Source: Hydractinia symbiolongicarpus
Lineage: Eukaryota > Cnidaria > Hydrozoa > Anthoathecata > Hydractiniidae
Length of the DNA: 64,000 nucleotides
Reading direction: 5' to 3'
NCBI RefSeq assembly: GCF_029227915.1
Contig: NC_079881.1
Coordinates: forward strand, 24,901,501 to 24,965,500
Position 1 is the stretch's first letter; each line of letters starts with the position of its first letter. Below, piece after piece: positions 52,707 to 63,589 of the stretch. Under the pieces are notes generated by a model. The model made no database searches, was not told the origin of the DNA, and worked only from the letters and a program-made list of their open reading frames with translations. The position numbers and the translations under genes are program-made.

Positions 52707-55341
52707 GATTTTTTAAATTAATTTTTTACCACTAAAACGCATGAGACTTGTAGTTTTTAAAAATGATTTCATTTTTGATGAGACGCTGAATAAAAGGAGT
52801 TTAATCGCCGGCAAACGAAAACCCACAATTTCCTGTAAATCCCGGACTCGGAACGTATAGTCAAAAGAATACAAAGAAGGTACCCAGGGAGTAAACTCAT
52901 TTCCTGAACGATTCTTTAAATTATTTTTTCACCACTAAAACGCATGAGACTTGTAGTTTTCAAAAATGATTTCATTTTTGATGAGACGCTGAATAAAAGG
53001 AGTTTAATCGCCGGCAAACGAAAACCCGGGAGTTCCCGTAAATCCCGGGATTGACCCGTATAGTTGAATGTATACAAAGAAAGTAAACTGGGAGAAAACT
53101 CATTTCCCGAACGATTTTTTAAATTAATTTTTCACCACTAAAACGCATGAGACTTGTAGTTTTTAAAAACGATTTCATTCCTGATGAGACGCTGAATAAA
53201 AGGAGTTTAATCTCCGGCAAACGAAAACCCGCGATTTCCCGTAAATCCCGGACTCGACCGTCTGGTCAAAAGTATACAAAGGAAGTACCCAGGAATAAAC
53301 TCATTTCCCGAAGGATTCTTTACATTATTTTTTCACCACTAAAACGCATGAGACTTGTAGTTTTCAAAAATGATTTCATTTTTTATGAGACGCTGAATAA
53401 AAGGAGTTTAATCGCCGGCAAACCAAAACCCGGGAGTTCCCGTAAATCCCGGGATTGACCCGTATAGTTGAATGTATACAAAGAAAGTAAACTGGGAGAA
53501 GACTCATTTCCCGAACGATTTTTTAAATTAATTTTTTACCACTAAAACGCATGAGACTTGTAGTTTTCAAAAATGATTTCATTTTTGATGAGACGCTGAA
53601 TAAAAGGAGTTTAATCGCCGGCAAACGAAAACCCGGGAGTTCCCGTAAATCCCGGGATTGACCCGTATAGTTGAATGTATACAAAGAAAGTAAACTGGGA
53701 GAAAACTCATTTCCCGAACGATTTTTTAAATTAATTTTTTACCACTAAAACGCATGAGACTTGTAGTTTTTAAAAATGATTTCATCTTTGATGAGACGCT
53801 GAATAAAAGGAGTTTAATCGCCGGCAAACGAAAACCCACAATTTCCCGTAAATCCCGGATTCGGCCCGTATAGTCAAAAGTATACAAAGAAGGTACCCAG
53901 GGAGTAAACTCATTTCCTGAACGATTCTTTAAATTATTTTTTCACCACTAAAACGCATGAGACTTGTAGTTTTCAAAAATGATTTCATTTTTGATGCGAC
54001 GCTGAATAAAAGGAGTTTAATCGCCGGCAAACGAAAACCCGCAATTTCCCGTAAATCCTGGACTCGTCCCGTATAGTCAAAAGTATACAAAGTAGGTACC
54101 CAGGGAGTAAACTCATTTCCCGAACGATTCTTTAAATTATTTTTTCACCACTAAAACGCATGAGACTTGTAGTTTTCAAAAATGATTTCATTTTTGATGA
54201 GACGCTGAATAAAAGGAGTTTAATCGCCGGCAAACGAAAACCCGCGATTTCCCGTATATCCTGGAATCGGCCCGTATAGTCAAATGTATACAAAGAAAGT
54301 AAACTAGGAGTAAACTCGTTTCCCGAACGATTTTTTAAATTAATTTTTACCACTTAAACGCATGAGACTTGTAGTTTTTAAAAATGATTTCATTTTTGAT
54401 GAGACGCTGAATAAAAGGAGTTTAATCGCCGGCAAACGAAAACCCGCAATTTCCCGTAAATCCCGGACTCGGAACGTATAGTCAAAAGTATACAAAGAAG
54501 GTACCCAGGGAGTAAACTCATTTCCCGAACGATTCTTTAAATTATTTTTTCACCACTAAAACGCATGAGACTTGTAGTTTTCAAAAATGATTTCATTTTT
54601 GATGAGACACTGAATAAAAGGAGTTTAATCGCCGGCAAACGAAAACCCGCAATTTCCCGTAAATCCTGGACTCGGCCCGTATAGTCAAAAGTATACAAAG
54701 AAGGTACCCAGGGATTAAACTCATTTCCCGAACGATTCTTTAAATTATTTTTTCACCACTAAAACGCATGAGACTTGTAGTTTTCAAAAATGATTTCATT
54801 TTTGATGAGACGCTGAATAAAAGGAGTTTAATCGCCGGCAAACGAAAACCCGCGATTCCCCGTATATCCTGGAATCGGCCCGTATAGTCAAATGTATACA
54901 AAGAAAGTAAACTGGGAGTAAACTCATCTCCCGAACGATTTTTTAAATTAATTTTTTACCACTAAAACGCATGAGACTTGTAGTTTTCAAAAATGATTTC
55001 ATTTTTGATGAGACGCTGAATAAAAGGATTTTAAACGCCGGCAAACGAAAACCCGCGATTTCCCGTAAATCCCGGGCTTGGCCGTATAGTCGAATGTATA
55101 CAAAGAAAGTAAACTGGGAGTAAACTCATTTCCCGAACAATTTTTTAAATTATTTTTTCACCACTAAAACGCATGAGACTTGAAGTTTTCAAAAATGATT
55201 TCATTTTTGATGAGACGCTGAATAAAAGGAGTTTAATCGCCGGCAAACGAAAACCCGGGAGTTCCCGTAAATCCCGGGATTGACCCGTATAGTTGAATGT
55301 ATACAAAGAAAGTAAACTGGGAGAAAACTCATTTCCCGAAC
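52707..55341. repeat. Thirteen-monomer HOR J, copy 2 (2635 bp)
   Basis: Copy of 50071-52706 with every marker in order. Differences noticed: TTTTTTATGAG instead of TTTTTGATGAG at about 53370-53380, TTTTTCACCAC instead of TTTTTTACCAC at about 53130, and one T lost in the run at about 54345, which accounts for the one-base shorter length. A handful of changes in 2.6 kb indicates a young duplication, or, less likely, an assembly duplication. Confidence 0.92.
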
Positions 55342-55543
55342 GTTTTTTTAAATTAATTTTTTACCACTAAAACGCATGAGACTTGTAGTTTTCAAAAATG
55401 ATTTCGTTTTTGATGAGACGCTGAATAAAAGGAGTTTAATCGCCGGCAAACGAAAACCCGCGATTTCCCGTAAATCCCGGGCTTGGCCGTATAGTCGAAT
55501 GTATAAAAAGAAAGTAAACTGGGAGTAAACTCATTTCCCGAAC

Positions 55544-55703
55544 GATTTTTTAAATTAATTTTTTACCACTAAAACGCATGATACTTGTAGTTTTTAAAAA
55601 TGATTTCATTTTTGATGAGACGCTGAATAAAAGGAGTTTAATCGCCGGCAAACGAAAACCCGCAATTTCCCGTAAATCCCGGACTCGGACTCATTTCCCG
55701 AAC
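55544..55703. repeat. Truncated 160-bp monomer 1
   Basis: CCGGACTCGG joins directly to ACTCATTTCCCG, so the 43-bp segment running from CCCGTATAG through GGGAGTAA is missing. ACTC occurs on both sides of the missing segment in a normal monomer, consistent with deletion between short direct repeats. Shares CATGATACTTG with the copy at 59305. Confidence 0.9.
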
Positions 55704-55956
55704 AATTTTTTAAATTATTTTTTCACCACTAAAACGCATGAGACTTGTAGTTTTCAAAAATGATTTCATTTTTGATGAGACGCTGAATAAAAGGAGTTTA
55801 AACGCCGGCAAACGAAAACCCGCAATTTCCCGTAAATCCCGGACTCGGCCCGCATAGTCAAAAGTATACAAAGAAATTACCCAGGGAGTAAACTCATTTC
55901 CCAAACGATTCTTTAAATTATTTTTTCACCACTAAAACGCATGAGACTTGTAGTTT

Positions 55957-55978
55957 TCAAAAATGATTTCATTTTTGA
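55957..55978. other. Example of the conserved 22-bp dyad present in most monomers
   Basis: The left arm TCAAAAATGA and right arm TCATTTTTGA are perfect reverse complements separated by TT, giving 10-bp arms. This element occurs once per monomer throughout the array. Common variants alter one arm: TTAAAAATGA on the left, or CATTTTT changed to CGTTTTT or CATTCTT on the right. It could form a short AT-rich hairpin or bind a dimeric protein; neither is shown here. The symmetry also explains why reading frames on both strands encode a similar-looking short segment at this place. Confidence 0.85.
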
Positions 55979-56021
55979 TGAGACGCTGAATAAAAGGAGT
56001 TTAATCGCCGGCAAACGAAAA

Positions 56022-56046
56022 CCCGGGAGTTCCCGTAAATCCCGGG
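56022..56046. other. GC-rich inverted repeat of the CCCGGGA monomer subfamily
   Basis: CCCGGGA and TCCCGGG form 7-bp complementary arms around an 11-nt loop (GTTCCCGTAAA). In other subfamilies the left arm reads CCCGCGA, CCCGCAA or CCCACAA, so the arms pair poorly. The variant also creates one or two SmaI-type CCCGGG hexamers per monomer. On reading, the first member appears at about 24656 and the subfamily is frequent from about 35 kb to the end. Confidence 0.75.
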
Positions 56047-57727
56047 ATTAACCCGTATAGTTGAATGTATACAAAGAAAGTAAACTGGGTGAAAACTCAT
56101 TTCCCGAACGATTTTTTAAATTAATTTTTTACCACTAAAACGCATGAGACTTGCAGTTTTCAAAAATGATTTCGTTTTTGATGAGACGCTGAATAAAAGG
56201 AGTTTAATCGCCGGCAAACGAAAACCGTGATTTCCCGTAAATCCCGGGCTTGGCCGTATAGTCGAATGTATACAAAGAAAGTAAACTGGGAGAAAACTCA
56301 TTTCCCGAACGATTTTTTAAATTATTTCTTCACCACTAAAACGCATGAGACTTGTAGTTTTCAAAAATGATTTCATTTTTGATGAGACGCTGAATAAAAT
56401 GAGTTTAATCGCCGGCAAACGAAAACCCGCGATTTGCCGTAAAACCCGGGCTTGACCCGTATAGTCAAATGTATACAAAGAAAGTAAACTAGGAGTAAAC
56501 TCATTTCCCGAACGATTTTTTAAATTAATTTTTTACCACTAAAACGCATGAGACTTGTAGTTTTCAAAAATGATTTCGTTTTTGATGAGACGCTGAATAA
56601 AAGGAGTTTAATCGCCGGCAAACGAAAACCCGCGATTTCCCGTAAATCCCGGGCTTGGCCGTATAGTCGAATGTATACAAAGAAAGTAAACTGGGAGTAA
56701 ACTCATTTCCCGAACGATTTTTTAAATTATTTTTTCACCACTAAAACGCATGAGACTTGTAGTTTTCAAAAATGATTTCATTTTTGATGAGACGCTGAAT
56801 AAAAGGAGTTTAATTGCCGGCAAACGAAAACCCGGGAGTTCCCGTAAATGCCGGGATAGACCCGTATAGTTGAATGTATACAAAGAAAGTATACTGGGAG
56901 AAAACTCATTTCCCGAACGATTTTTTAAATTAATTTTTTACCACTAAAACGCATGAGACTTGTAGTTTTTAAAAATGATTTCATTTTTGATGAGACGCTG
57001 AATAAAAGGAGTTTAATCGCCGGCAAACGAAAACCCGCGATTTCCCGTAAATCCCGGGCTTGGCCGTATAGTCGAATGTATACAAAGAAAGTAAACTGGG
57101 AGTAAACTCATTTCCCGAACGATTTTTTAAATTAATTTTTTACCACTAAAACGCATAAGACTTGTAGTTTTCAAAAACGATTTCATTCTTGATGAGACGC
57201 TGAATAAAAGGAGTTTAATCTCCGGCAAACGAAAACCCGCGATTTCCTGTAAATCCCGGGCTTGGCCGTATAGCCGAATGTATACAAAGAAAATACCCAG
57301 GGAGTAAACTCATTTCCCGAACGATTTTTTAAATTATTTCTTCACCACTAGAACGCATGAGACTTGTAGTTTTCAAAAATGATTTCATTTTTGATGAGAC
57401 GCTGAATAAAATGAGTTTAATCGCCGGCAAACAAAAACCCGCAATTTGCCGTAAATCCCGGGCTTGACCCGTATAGTCGAATGTATACAAAGAAAGTAAA
57501 CTGGGAGTAAACTCATTTCCCGAACGATTTTTTAAATTAATTTTTTACCACTAAAACGCATGAGACTTGTAGTTTTCAAAAATGATTTCGTTTTTGATGA
57601 GACGCTGAATAAAAGGAGTTTAATCGCCGGCAAACGAAAACCCGCGATTTCCCGTAAATCCCGGGCTTGGCCGTATAGTCGAATGTATACAAAGAAAGTA
57701 AACTGGGAGTAAACTCATTTCCCGAAC

Positions 57728-57887
57728 GATTTTTTAAATTAATTTTTTACCAATAAAACGCATGAGACTTGTAGTTTTTAAAAATGATTTCATTTTTGAT
57801 GAGACGCTGAATAAAAGGAGTTTAATCGCCGGCAAACGAAAACCCGCAATTTCCCGTAAATCCCGGACTCTGACTCATTTCCCGAAC
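57728..57887. repeat. Truncated 160-bp monomer 2
   Basis: Same 43-bp deletion, with the junction reading GGACTCTGACTC (one substitution). That substitution is shared with the copy at 62056, so these two are sister copies. It also has the private ACCAATAAAACG. Confidence 0.9.
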
Positions 57888-59304
57888 GATTCTTTAAATT
57901 ATTTTTTCACCACTAAAACGCATGAGACTTGTAGTTTTCAAAAATGATTTCATTTTTGATGAGACGCTGAATAAAAGGAGTTTAATCTCCGGCTAACGAA
58001 AACCCGCGATTTCCCGTAAATCCCGGACTCGGCCGTATAGTCAAAAGTATACAAAGAAAGTACCCAGGGAGTAAACTCATTTCCCGAAGGATTCTTTAAA
58101 TTATTTTTCACCACTAAAACGCATGAGACTTGTAGTTTTCAAAAATGATTTCATTTTTGATGAGACGCTGAATAAAAGGAGTTTAATCGCCGGCAAACGA
58201 AAACCCGCAATTTGCCGTAAATCCCGGAATCGGCCCGTATAGTCAAATGTATACAAAGAAAGTAAACTGGGAGTAAACTCATTTCCCGAAGGATTTTTTA
58301 AATTAATTTTTTACCACTAAAACGCATGAGACTTGTAGTTTTTAAAAATGATTTCATTTTTGATGAGACGCTGAATAAAAGGAGTTTAATCGCCGGCAAA
58401 CGAAAACCCGGGAGTTCCCGTAAATCCCGGGATTGACCCATATAGTTGAATGTATACAAAGAAAGTAAACTGGGAGAAAACTCATTTCCCGAACGATTTT
58501 TTAAATTATTTCTTCACCACTAAAACGCATGAGACTTGTAGTTTTCAAAAATGATTTCATTTTTGATGAAACGCTGAATAAAATGAGTTTAATCGCCGGC
58601 AAACGAAAACCCGCGATTTGCCGTAAATCCCGGGCTTGACCCGTATAGTCAAATGTATACAAAGAAATTATCCAGGGAGTAAACTCATTTCCCGAACGAT
58701 TTTTTAAATTAATTTTTTACCACTAAAACGCATGAGACTTGTAGTTTTCAAAAATGATTTCATTTTTGATGAGACGCTGAATAAAAGGAGTTTAATCGCC
58801 GGCAAACGAAAACCCGCGATTTCCCGTAAATCCCGGGCTTGGCCGTATAGTCGAATGTATACAAAGAAAGTAAACTGGGAGTAAACTCATTTCCCGAACA
58901 ATTTTTTAAATTATTTTTTCACCACTAAAACGCATGAGACTTGTAGTTTTCAAAAATGATTTCATTTTTGATGAGACGCTGAATAAAAGGAGTTTAATCG
59001 CCGGCAAACGAAAACCCGGGAGTTCCCGTAAATCCCGGGATTGACCCGTATAGTTGAATGTATACAAAGAAAGTAAACTGGGAGAAAACTCATTTCCCGA
59101 ACGTTTTTTTAAATTAATTTTTTACCACTAAAACGCATGAGACTTGTAGTTTTCAAAAATGATTTCGTTTTTGATGAGACGCTGAATAAAAGGAGTTTAA
59201 TCGCCGGCAAACGAAAACCCGCGATTTCCCGTAAATCCCGGGCTTGGCCGTATAGTCGAATGTATAAAAAGAAAGTAAACTGGGAGTAAACTCATTTCCC
59301 GAAC

Positions 59305-59464
59305 GATTTTTTAAATTAATTTTTTACCACTAAAACGCATGATACTTGTAGTTTTTAAAAATGATTTCATTTTTGATGAGACGCTGAATAAAAGGAGTTT
59401 AATCGCCGGCAAACGAAAACCCGCAATTTCCCGTAAATCCCGGACTCGGACTCATTTCCCGAAC
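59305..59464. repeat. Truncated 160-bp monomer 3
   Basis: Same deletion and the same CATGATACTTG variant as the copy at 55544, 3761 bp earlier. It is followed, as there, by a GAACAATTTTTT monomer with TTTAAACGCC and CCCGCATAGTC. Confidence 0.9.
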
Positions 59465-60680
59465 AATTTTTTAAATTATTTTTTCACCACTAAAACGCAT
59501 GAGACTTGTAGTTTTCAAAAATGATTTCATTTTTCATGAGACGCTGAATAAAAGGAGTTTAAACGCCGGCAAACGAAAACCCGCAATTTCCCGTAAATCC
59601 CGGACTCGGCCCGCATAGTCAAAAGTATACAAAGAAATTATCCAGGGAGTAAACTCATTTCCCGAACGATTCTTTAAATTATTTTTTCACCACTAAAACG
59701 CATGAGACTTGTAGTTTTCAAAAATGATTTCATTTTTGATGAGACGCTGAATAAAAGGAGTTTAATCGCCGGCAAACGAAAACCCGGGAGTTCCCGTAAA
59801 TCCCGGGATTAACCCGTATAGTTGAATGTATACAAAGAAAGTAAACTGGGTGAAAACTCATTTCCCGAACGATTTTTTAAATTAATTTTTTACCACTAAA
59901 ACGCATGAGACTTGCAGTTTTCAAAAATGATTTCGTTTTTTATGAGACGCTGAATAAAAGGAGTTTAATCGCCGGCAAACGAAAACCCGCGATTTCCCGT
60001 AAATCCCGGGCTTGGCCGTATAGTCGAATGTATACAAAGAAAGTAAACTGGGAGTAAACTCATTTCCCGAACGATTTTTTAAATTAATTTTTTACCACTA
60101 AAACGCATGGGACTTGTAGTTTTTAAAAATGATTTCATTTTTGATGAGACGCTGAATAAAAGGAGTTTAATCGCCGGCAAACGAAAACCCGGGAGTTCCC
60201 GTAAATCCCGGGATTGACCCGTATAGTTGAATGTATACAAAGAAAGTAAACTGGGAGAAAACTCATTTCCCGAACGATTTTTTAAATTATTTCTTCACCA
60301 CTAAAACGCATGAGACTTGTAGTTTTCAAAAATGATTTCATTTTTGATGAGACGCTGAATAAAATGAGTTTAATCGCCGGCAAACGAAAACCCGCGATTT
60401 GCCGTAAATCCCCGGCTTGACCCGTATAGTCAAATGTATACAAAGAAAGTAAACTAGGAGTAAACTCATTTCCCGAACGATTTTTTAAATTAATTTTTTA
60501 CCACTAAAACGCATGAGACTTGTAGTTTTCAAAAATGATTTCGTTTTAGATGAGACGCTGAATAAAAGGAGTTTAATCGCCGGCAAACGAAAACCCGCGA
60601 TTTCCCGTAAATCCCGGGCTTGGCCGTATAGTCGAATGTATACAAAGAAAGTAAACTGGGAGTAAACTCATTTCCCGAAC

Positions 60681-60840
60681 GATTTTTTAAATTAATTTTT
60701 TACCACTAAAACGCATGAGACTTGTAGTTTTTAAAAATGATTTCATTTTTGATGAGACGCTGAATAAAAGGAGTTTAATCGCCGGCAAACGAAAACACGC
60801 AATTTCCCGTAAATCCCGGACTCGGACTCATTTCCCGAAC
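60681..60840. repeat. Truncated 160-bp monomer 4
   Basis: Same deletion, with AAAACACGCAATTT (C to A), a change shared with the copy at 63430. The two therefore form a sister pair 2749 bp apart. Confidence 0.9.
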
Positions 60841-62055
60841 AATTTTTTAAATTATTTTTTCACCACTAAAACGCATGAGACTTGTAGTTTTCAAAAATGA
60901 TTTCATTTTTGATGAGACGCTGAATAAAAGGAGTTTAATCGCCGGCAAACGAAAACCCGCAATTTCCCGTAAATCCCGGACTCGGCCCGTATAGTCAAAA
61001 GTATACAAAGAAATTACCCAGGGAGTAAACTCATTTCCCGAACGATTCTTTAAATTATTTTTTCACCACTAAAACGCATGAGACTTGTAGTTTTCAAAAA
61101 TGATTTCATTTTTGATGAGACGCTGAATAAAAGGAGTTTAATCGCCGGCAAACGAAAACCCGGGAGTTCCCGTAAATGCCGGGATAGACCCGTATAGTTG
61201 AATGTATACAAAGAAAGTATACTGGGAGAAAACTCATTTCCCGAACGATTTTTTAAATTAATTTTTTACCACTAAAACGCATGAGACTTGTAGTTTTTAA
61301 AAATGATTTCATTTTTGATGAGACGCTGAATAAAAGGAGTTTAATCGCCGGCAAACAAAAACCCGCAATTTCCCGTAAATCCCGGGCTTGGCCGTATAGT
61401 CGAATGTATACAAAGAAAGTAAACTGGGAGTAAACTCATTTCCCGAACGATTTTTTAAATTAATTTTTTACCACTAAAACGCATAAGACTTGTAGTTTTC
61501 AAAAACGATTTCATTCTTGATGAGACGCTGAATAAAAGGAGTTTAATCTCCGGCAAACGAAAACCCGCGATTTCCTGTAAATCCCGGGCTTGGCCGTATA
61601 GCCGAATGTATACAAAGAAAATACCCAGGGAGTAAACTCATTTCCCGAACGATTTTTTAAATTATTTCTTCACCACTAGAACGCATGAGACTTGTAGTTT
61701 TCAAAAATGATTTCATTTTTGATGAGACGCTGAATAAAATGAGTTTAATCGCCGGCAAACAAAAACCCGCGATTTGCCGTAAATCCCGGGCTTGACCCGT
61801 ATAGTCGAATGTATACAAAGAAAGTAAACTGGGAGTAAACTCATTTCCCGAACGATTTTTTAAATTAATTTTTTACCACTAAAACGCATGAGACTTGTAG
61901 TTTTCAAAAATGATTTCGTTTTTGATGAGACGCTGAATAAAAGGAGTTTAATCGCCGGCATACGAAAACCCGCGATTTCCCGTAAATCCCGGGCTTGGCC
62001 GAATAGTCGAATGTATACAAAGAAAGTAAACTGGGAGTAAACTCATTTCCCGAAC

Positions 62056-62215
62056 GATTTTTTAAATTAATTTTTTACCACTAAAACGCATGAGACTTGT
62101 AGTTTTTAAAAATGATTTCATTTTTGATGAGACGCTGAATAAAAGGAGTTTAATCGCCGGTAAACGAAAACCCGCAATTTCCCGTAAATCCCGGACTCTG
62201 ACTCATTTCCCGAAC
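62056..62215. repeat. Truncated 160-bp monomer 5
   Basis: Same deletion with the GGACTCTGACTC junction found at 57728. Followed, as there, by a GGCTAACGAAAACC monomer. Private change GGTAAACG. Confidence 0.9.
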
Positions 62216-63429
62216 GATTCTTTAAATTATTTTTTCACCACTAAAACGCATGAGACTTGTAGTTTTCAAAAATGATTTCATTTTTGATGAGACGCTGAAT
62301 AAAAGGAGTTTAATCTCCGGCTAACGAAAACCCGCGATTTCCCGTAAATCCCGGACTCGGCCGTATAGTCAAAAGTATACAAAGAAAGTACCCAGGGAGT
62401 AAACTCATTTCCCGAAGGATTCTTTAAATTATTTTTCACCACTAAAACGCATGAGACTTGTAGTTTTCAAAAATGATTTCATTTTTGATGAGACGCTGAA
62501 TAAAAGGAGTTTAATCGCCGGCAAAGGAAAACCCGCAATTTGCCGTAAATCCCGGATTCGGCCCGTATAGTCAAAAGTATACAAAGAAGGTACCCAGGGA
62601 GTAAACTCATTTCCCGAACGATTCTTTAAATTATTTTTTCACCACTAAAACGCATGAGACTTGTAGTTTTTAAAAATGATTTCATTTTTGATGAGACGCT
62701 GAATAAAAGGAGTTTAATCGCCGGCAAACGAAAACCCGCGATTTCCCGTATATCCTGGAATCGGCCCGTATAGTCAAATGTATACAAAGAAAGTAAACTG
62801 GGAGTAAACTCATTTCCCGAACGATTTTTTAAATTAATTTTTTACCACTAAAACGCATGAGACTTGTAGTTTCTAAAAACGATTTCATTCTTGATGAGAC
62901 GCTGAATAAAAGGAGTTTAATCGCCAGCAAACGAAAACCCACGATTTCCCGTAAATCCCGGGCTTGGCCGTATAGTCGAATGTATACAAAGAAAGTAAAC
63001 TGGGAGTAAACTCATTTCCCGAAGGATTTTTTAAATTAATTTTTTACCACTAAAACGCATGAGACTTGTAGTTTTTAAAAATGATTTCATTTTTGATGAG
63101 ACGCTGAATAAAAGGAGTTTAATCGCCGGCAAACGAAAACCCGGGAGTTCCCGTAAATCCCGGGATTGACCCGTATAGTCAAATGTATACAAAGAAAGTA
63201 AACTAGGAGTAAACTCATTTCCCGAACGATTTTTTAAATTAATTTTTTACCACTAAAACGCATGAGACTTGTAGTTTTCAAAAATGATTTCGTTTTTGAT
63301 GAGACGCTGAATAAAAGGAGTTTAATCGCCGGCAAACGAAAACCCGCGATTTCCCGTAAATCCCGGGCTTGGCCGTATAGTCGAATGTATACAAAGAAAG
63401 TAAACTGGGAGTAAACTCATTTCCCGAAC

Positions 63430-63589
63430 GATTTTTTAAATTAATTTTTTACCACTAAAACGCATGAGACTTGTAGTTTTTAAAAATGATTTCATTTTTG
63501 ATGAGACGCTGAATAAAAGAAGTTTAATCACCGGCAAACGAAAACACGCAATTTCCCGTAAATCCCGGACTCGGACTCATTTCCCGAAC
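63430..63589. repeat. Truncated 160-bp monomer 6
   Basis: Same deletion, AAAACACGCAATTT as in the copy at 60681, plus private AAAAGAAG and AATCACCGGC. The following monomers continue the 60681-type string to the window edge. Confidence 0.9.

Larger units (their letters stand above)
55907..56109. repeat. Representative 203-bp satellite monomer
   Basis: Chosen because it shows every monomer landmark intact. Order: T-run head (GATTCTTTAAATTA, about bases 1-22); CACCACTAAAACGCATGAG; ACTTGTAGTTTT; a 22-bp dyad; GAGACGCTGAATAAAAGGAG; TTTAATCGCCGGC; AAACGAAAACCC; a variable GC-rich motif, here CCCGGGAGTTCCCG; TAAATCCCGGG; CCGTATAGT; GTATACAAAG; then the tail (here GTAAACTGGGTG, more often GTAAACTGGGAG or GTACCCAGGGAG) ending CATTTCCCGAAC. 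The phase is arbitrary; GATT was taken as base 1 because it follows the strongly conserved CCCGAAC. The length is near a nucleosome repeat length, as is common for satellites, but phasing cannot be shown from sequence. Confidence 0.9.

Noticed and set aside
50071-55341. Assembly artefact as the explanation for the nearly identical 13-mers
   Set aside because: Not fully excluded, but the copies differ at several scattered sites including a one-base indel, and part of the unit exists a third time with more differences, which fits true stepwise duplication better than a simple assembly duplicate.
55957-55978. Intrinsic transcription terminator (stem followed by T-run)
   Set aside because: The stem is AT-rich and weak, the T residues lie inside the arm, and no transcription unit precedes it; it repeats in every satellite monomer.
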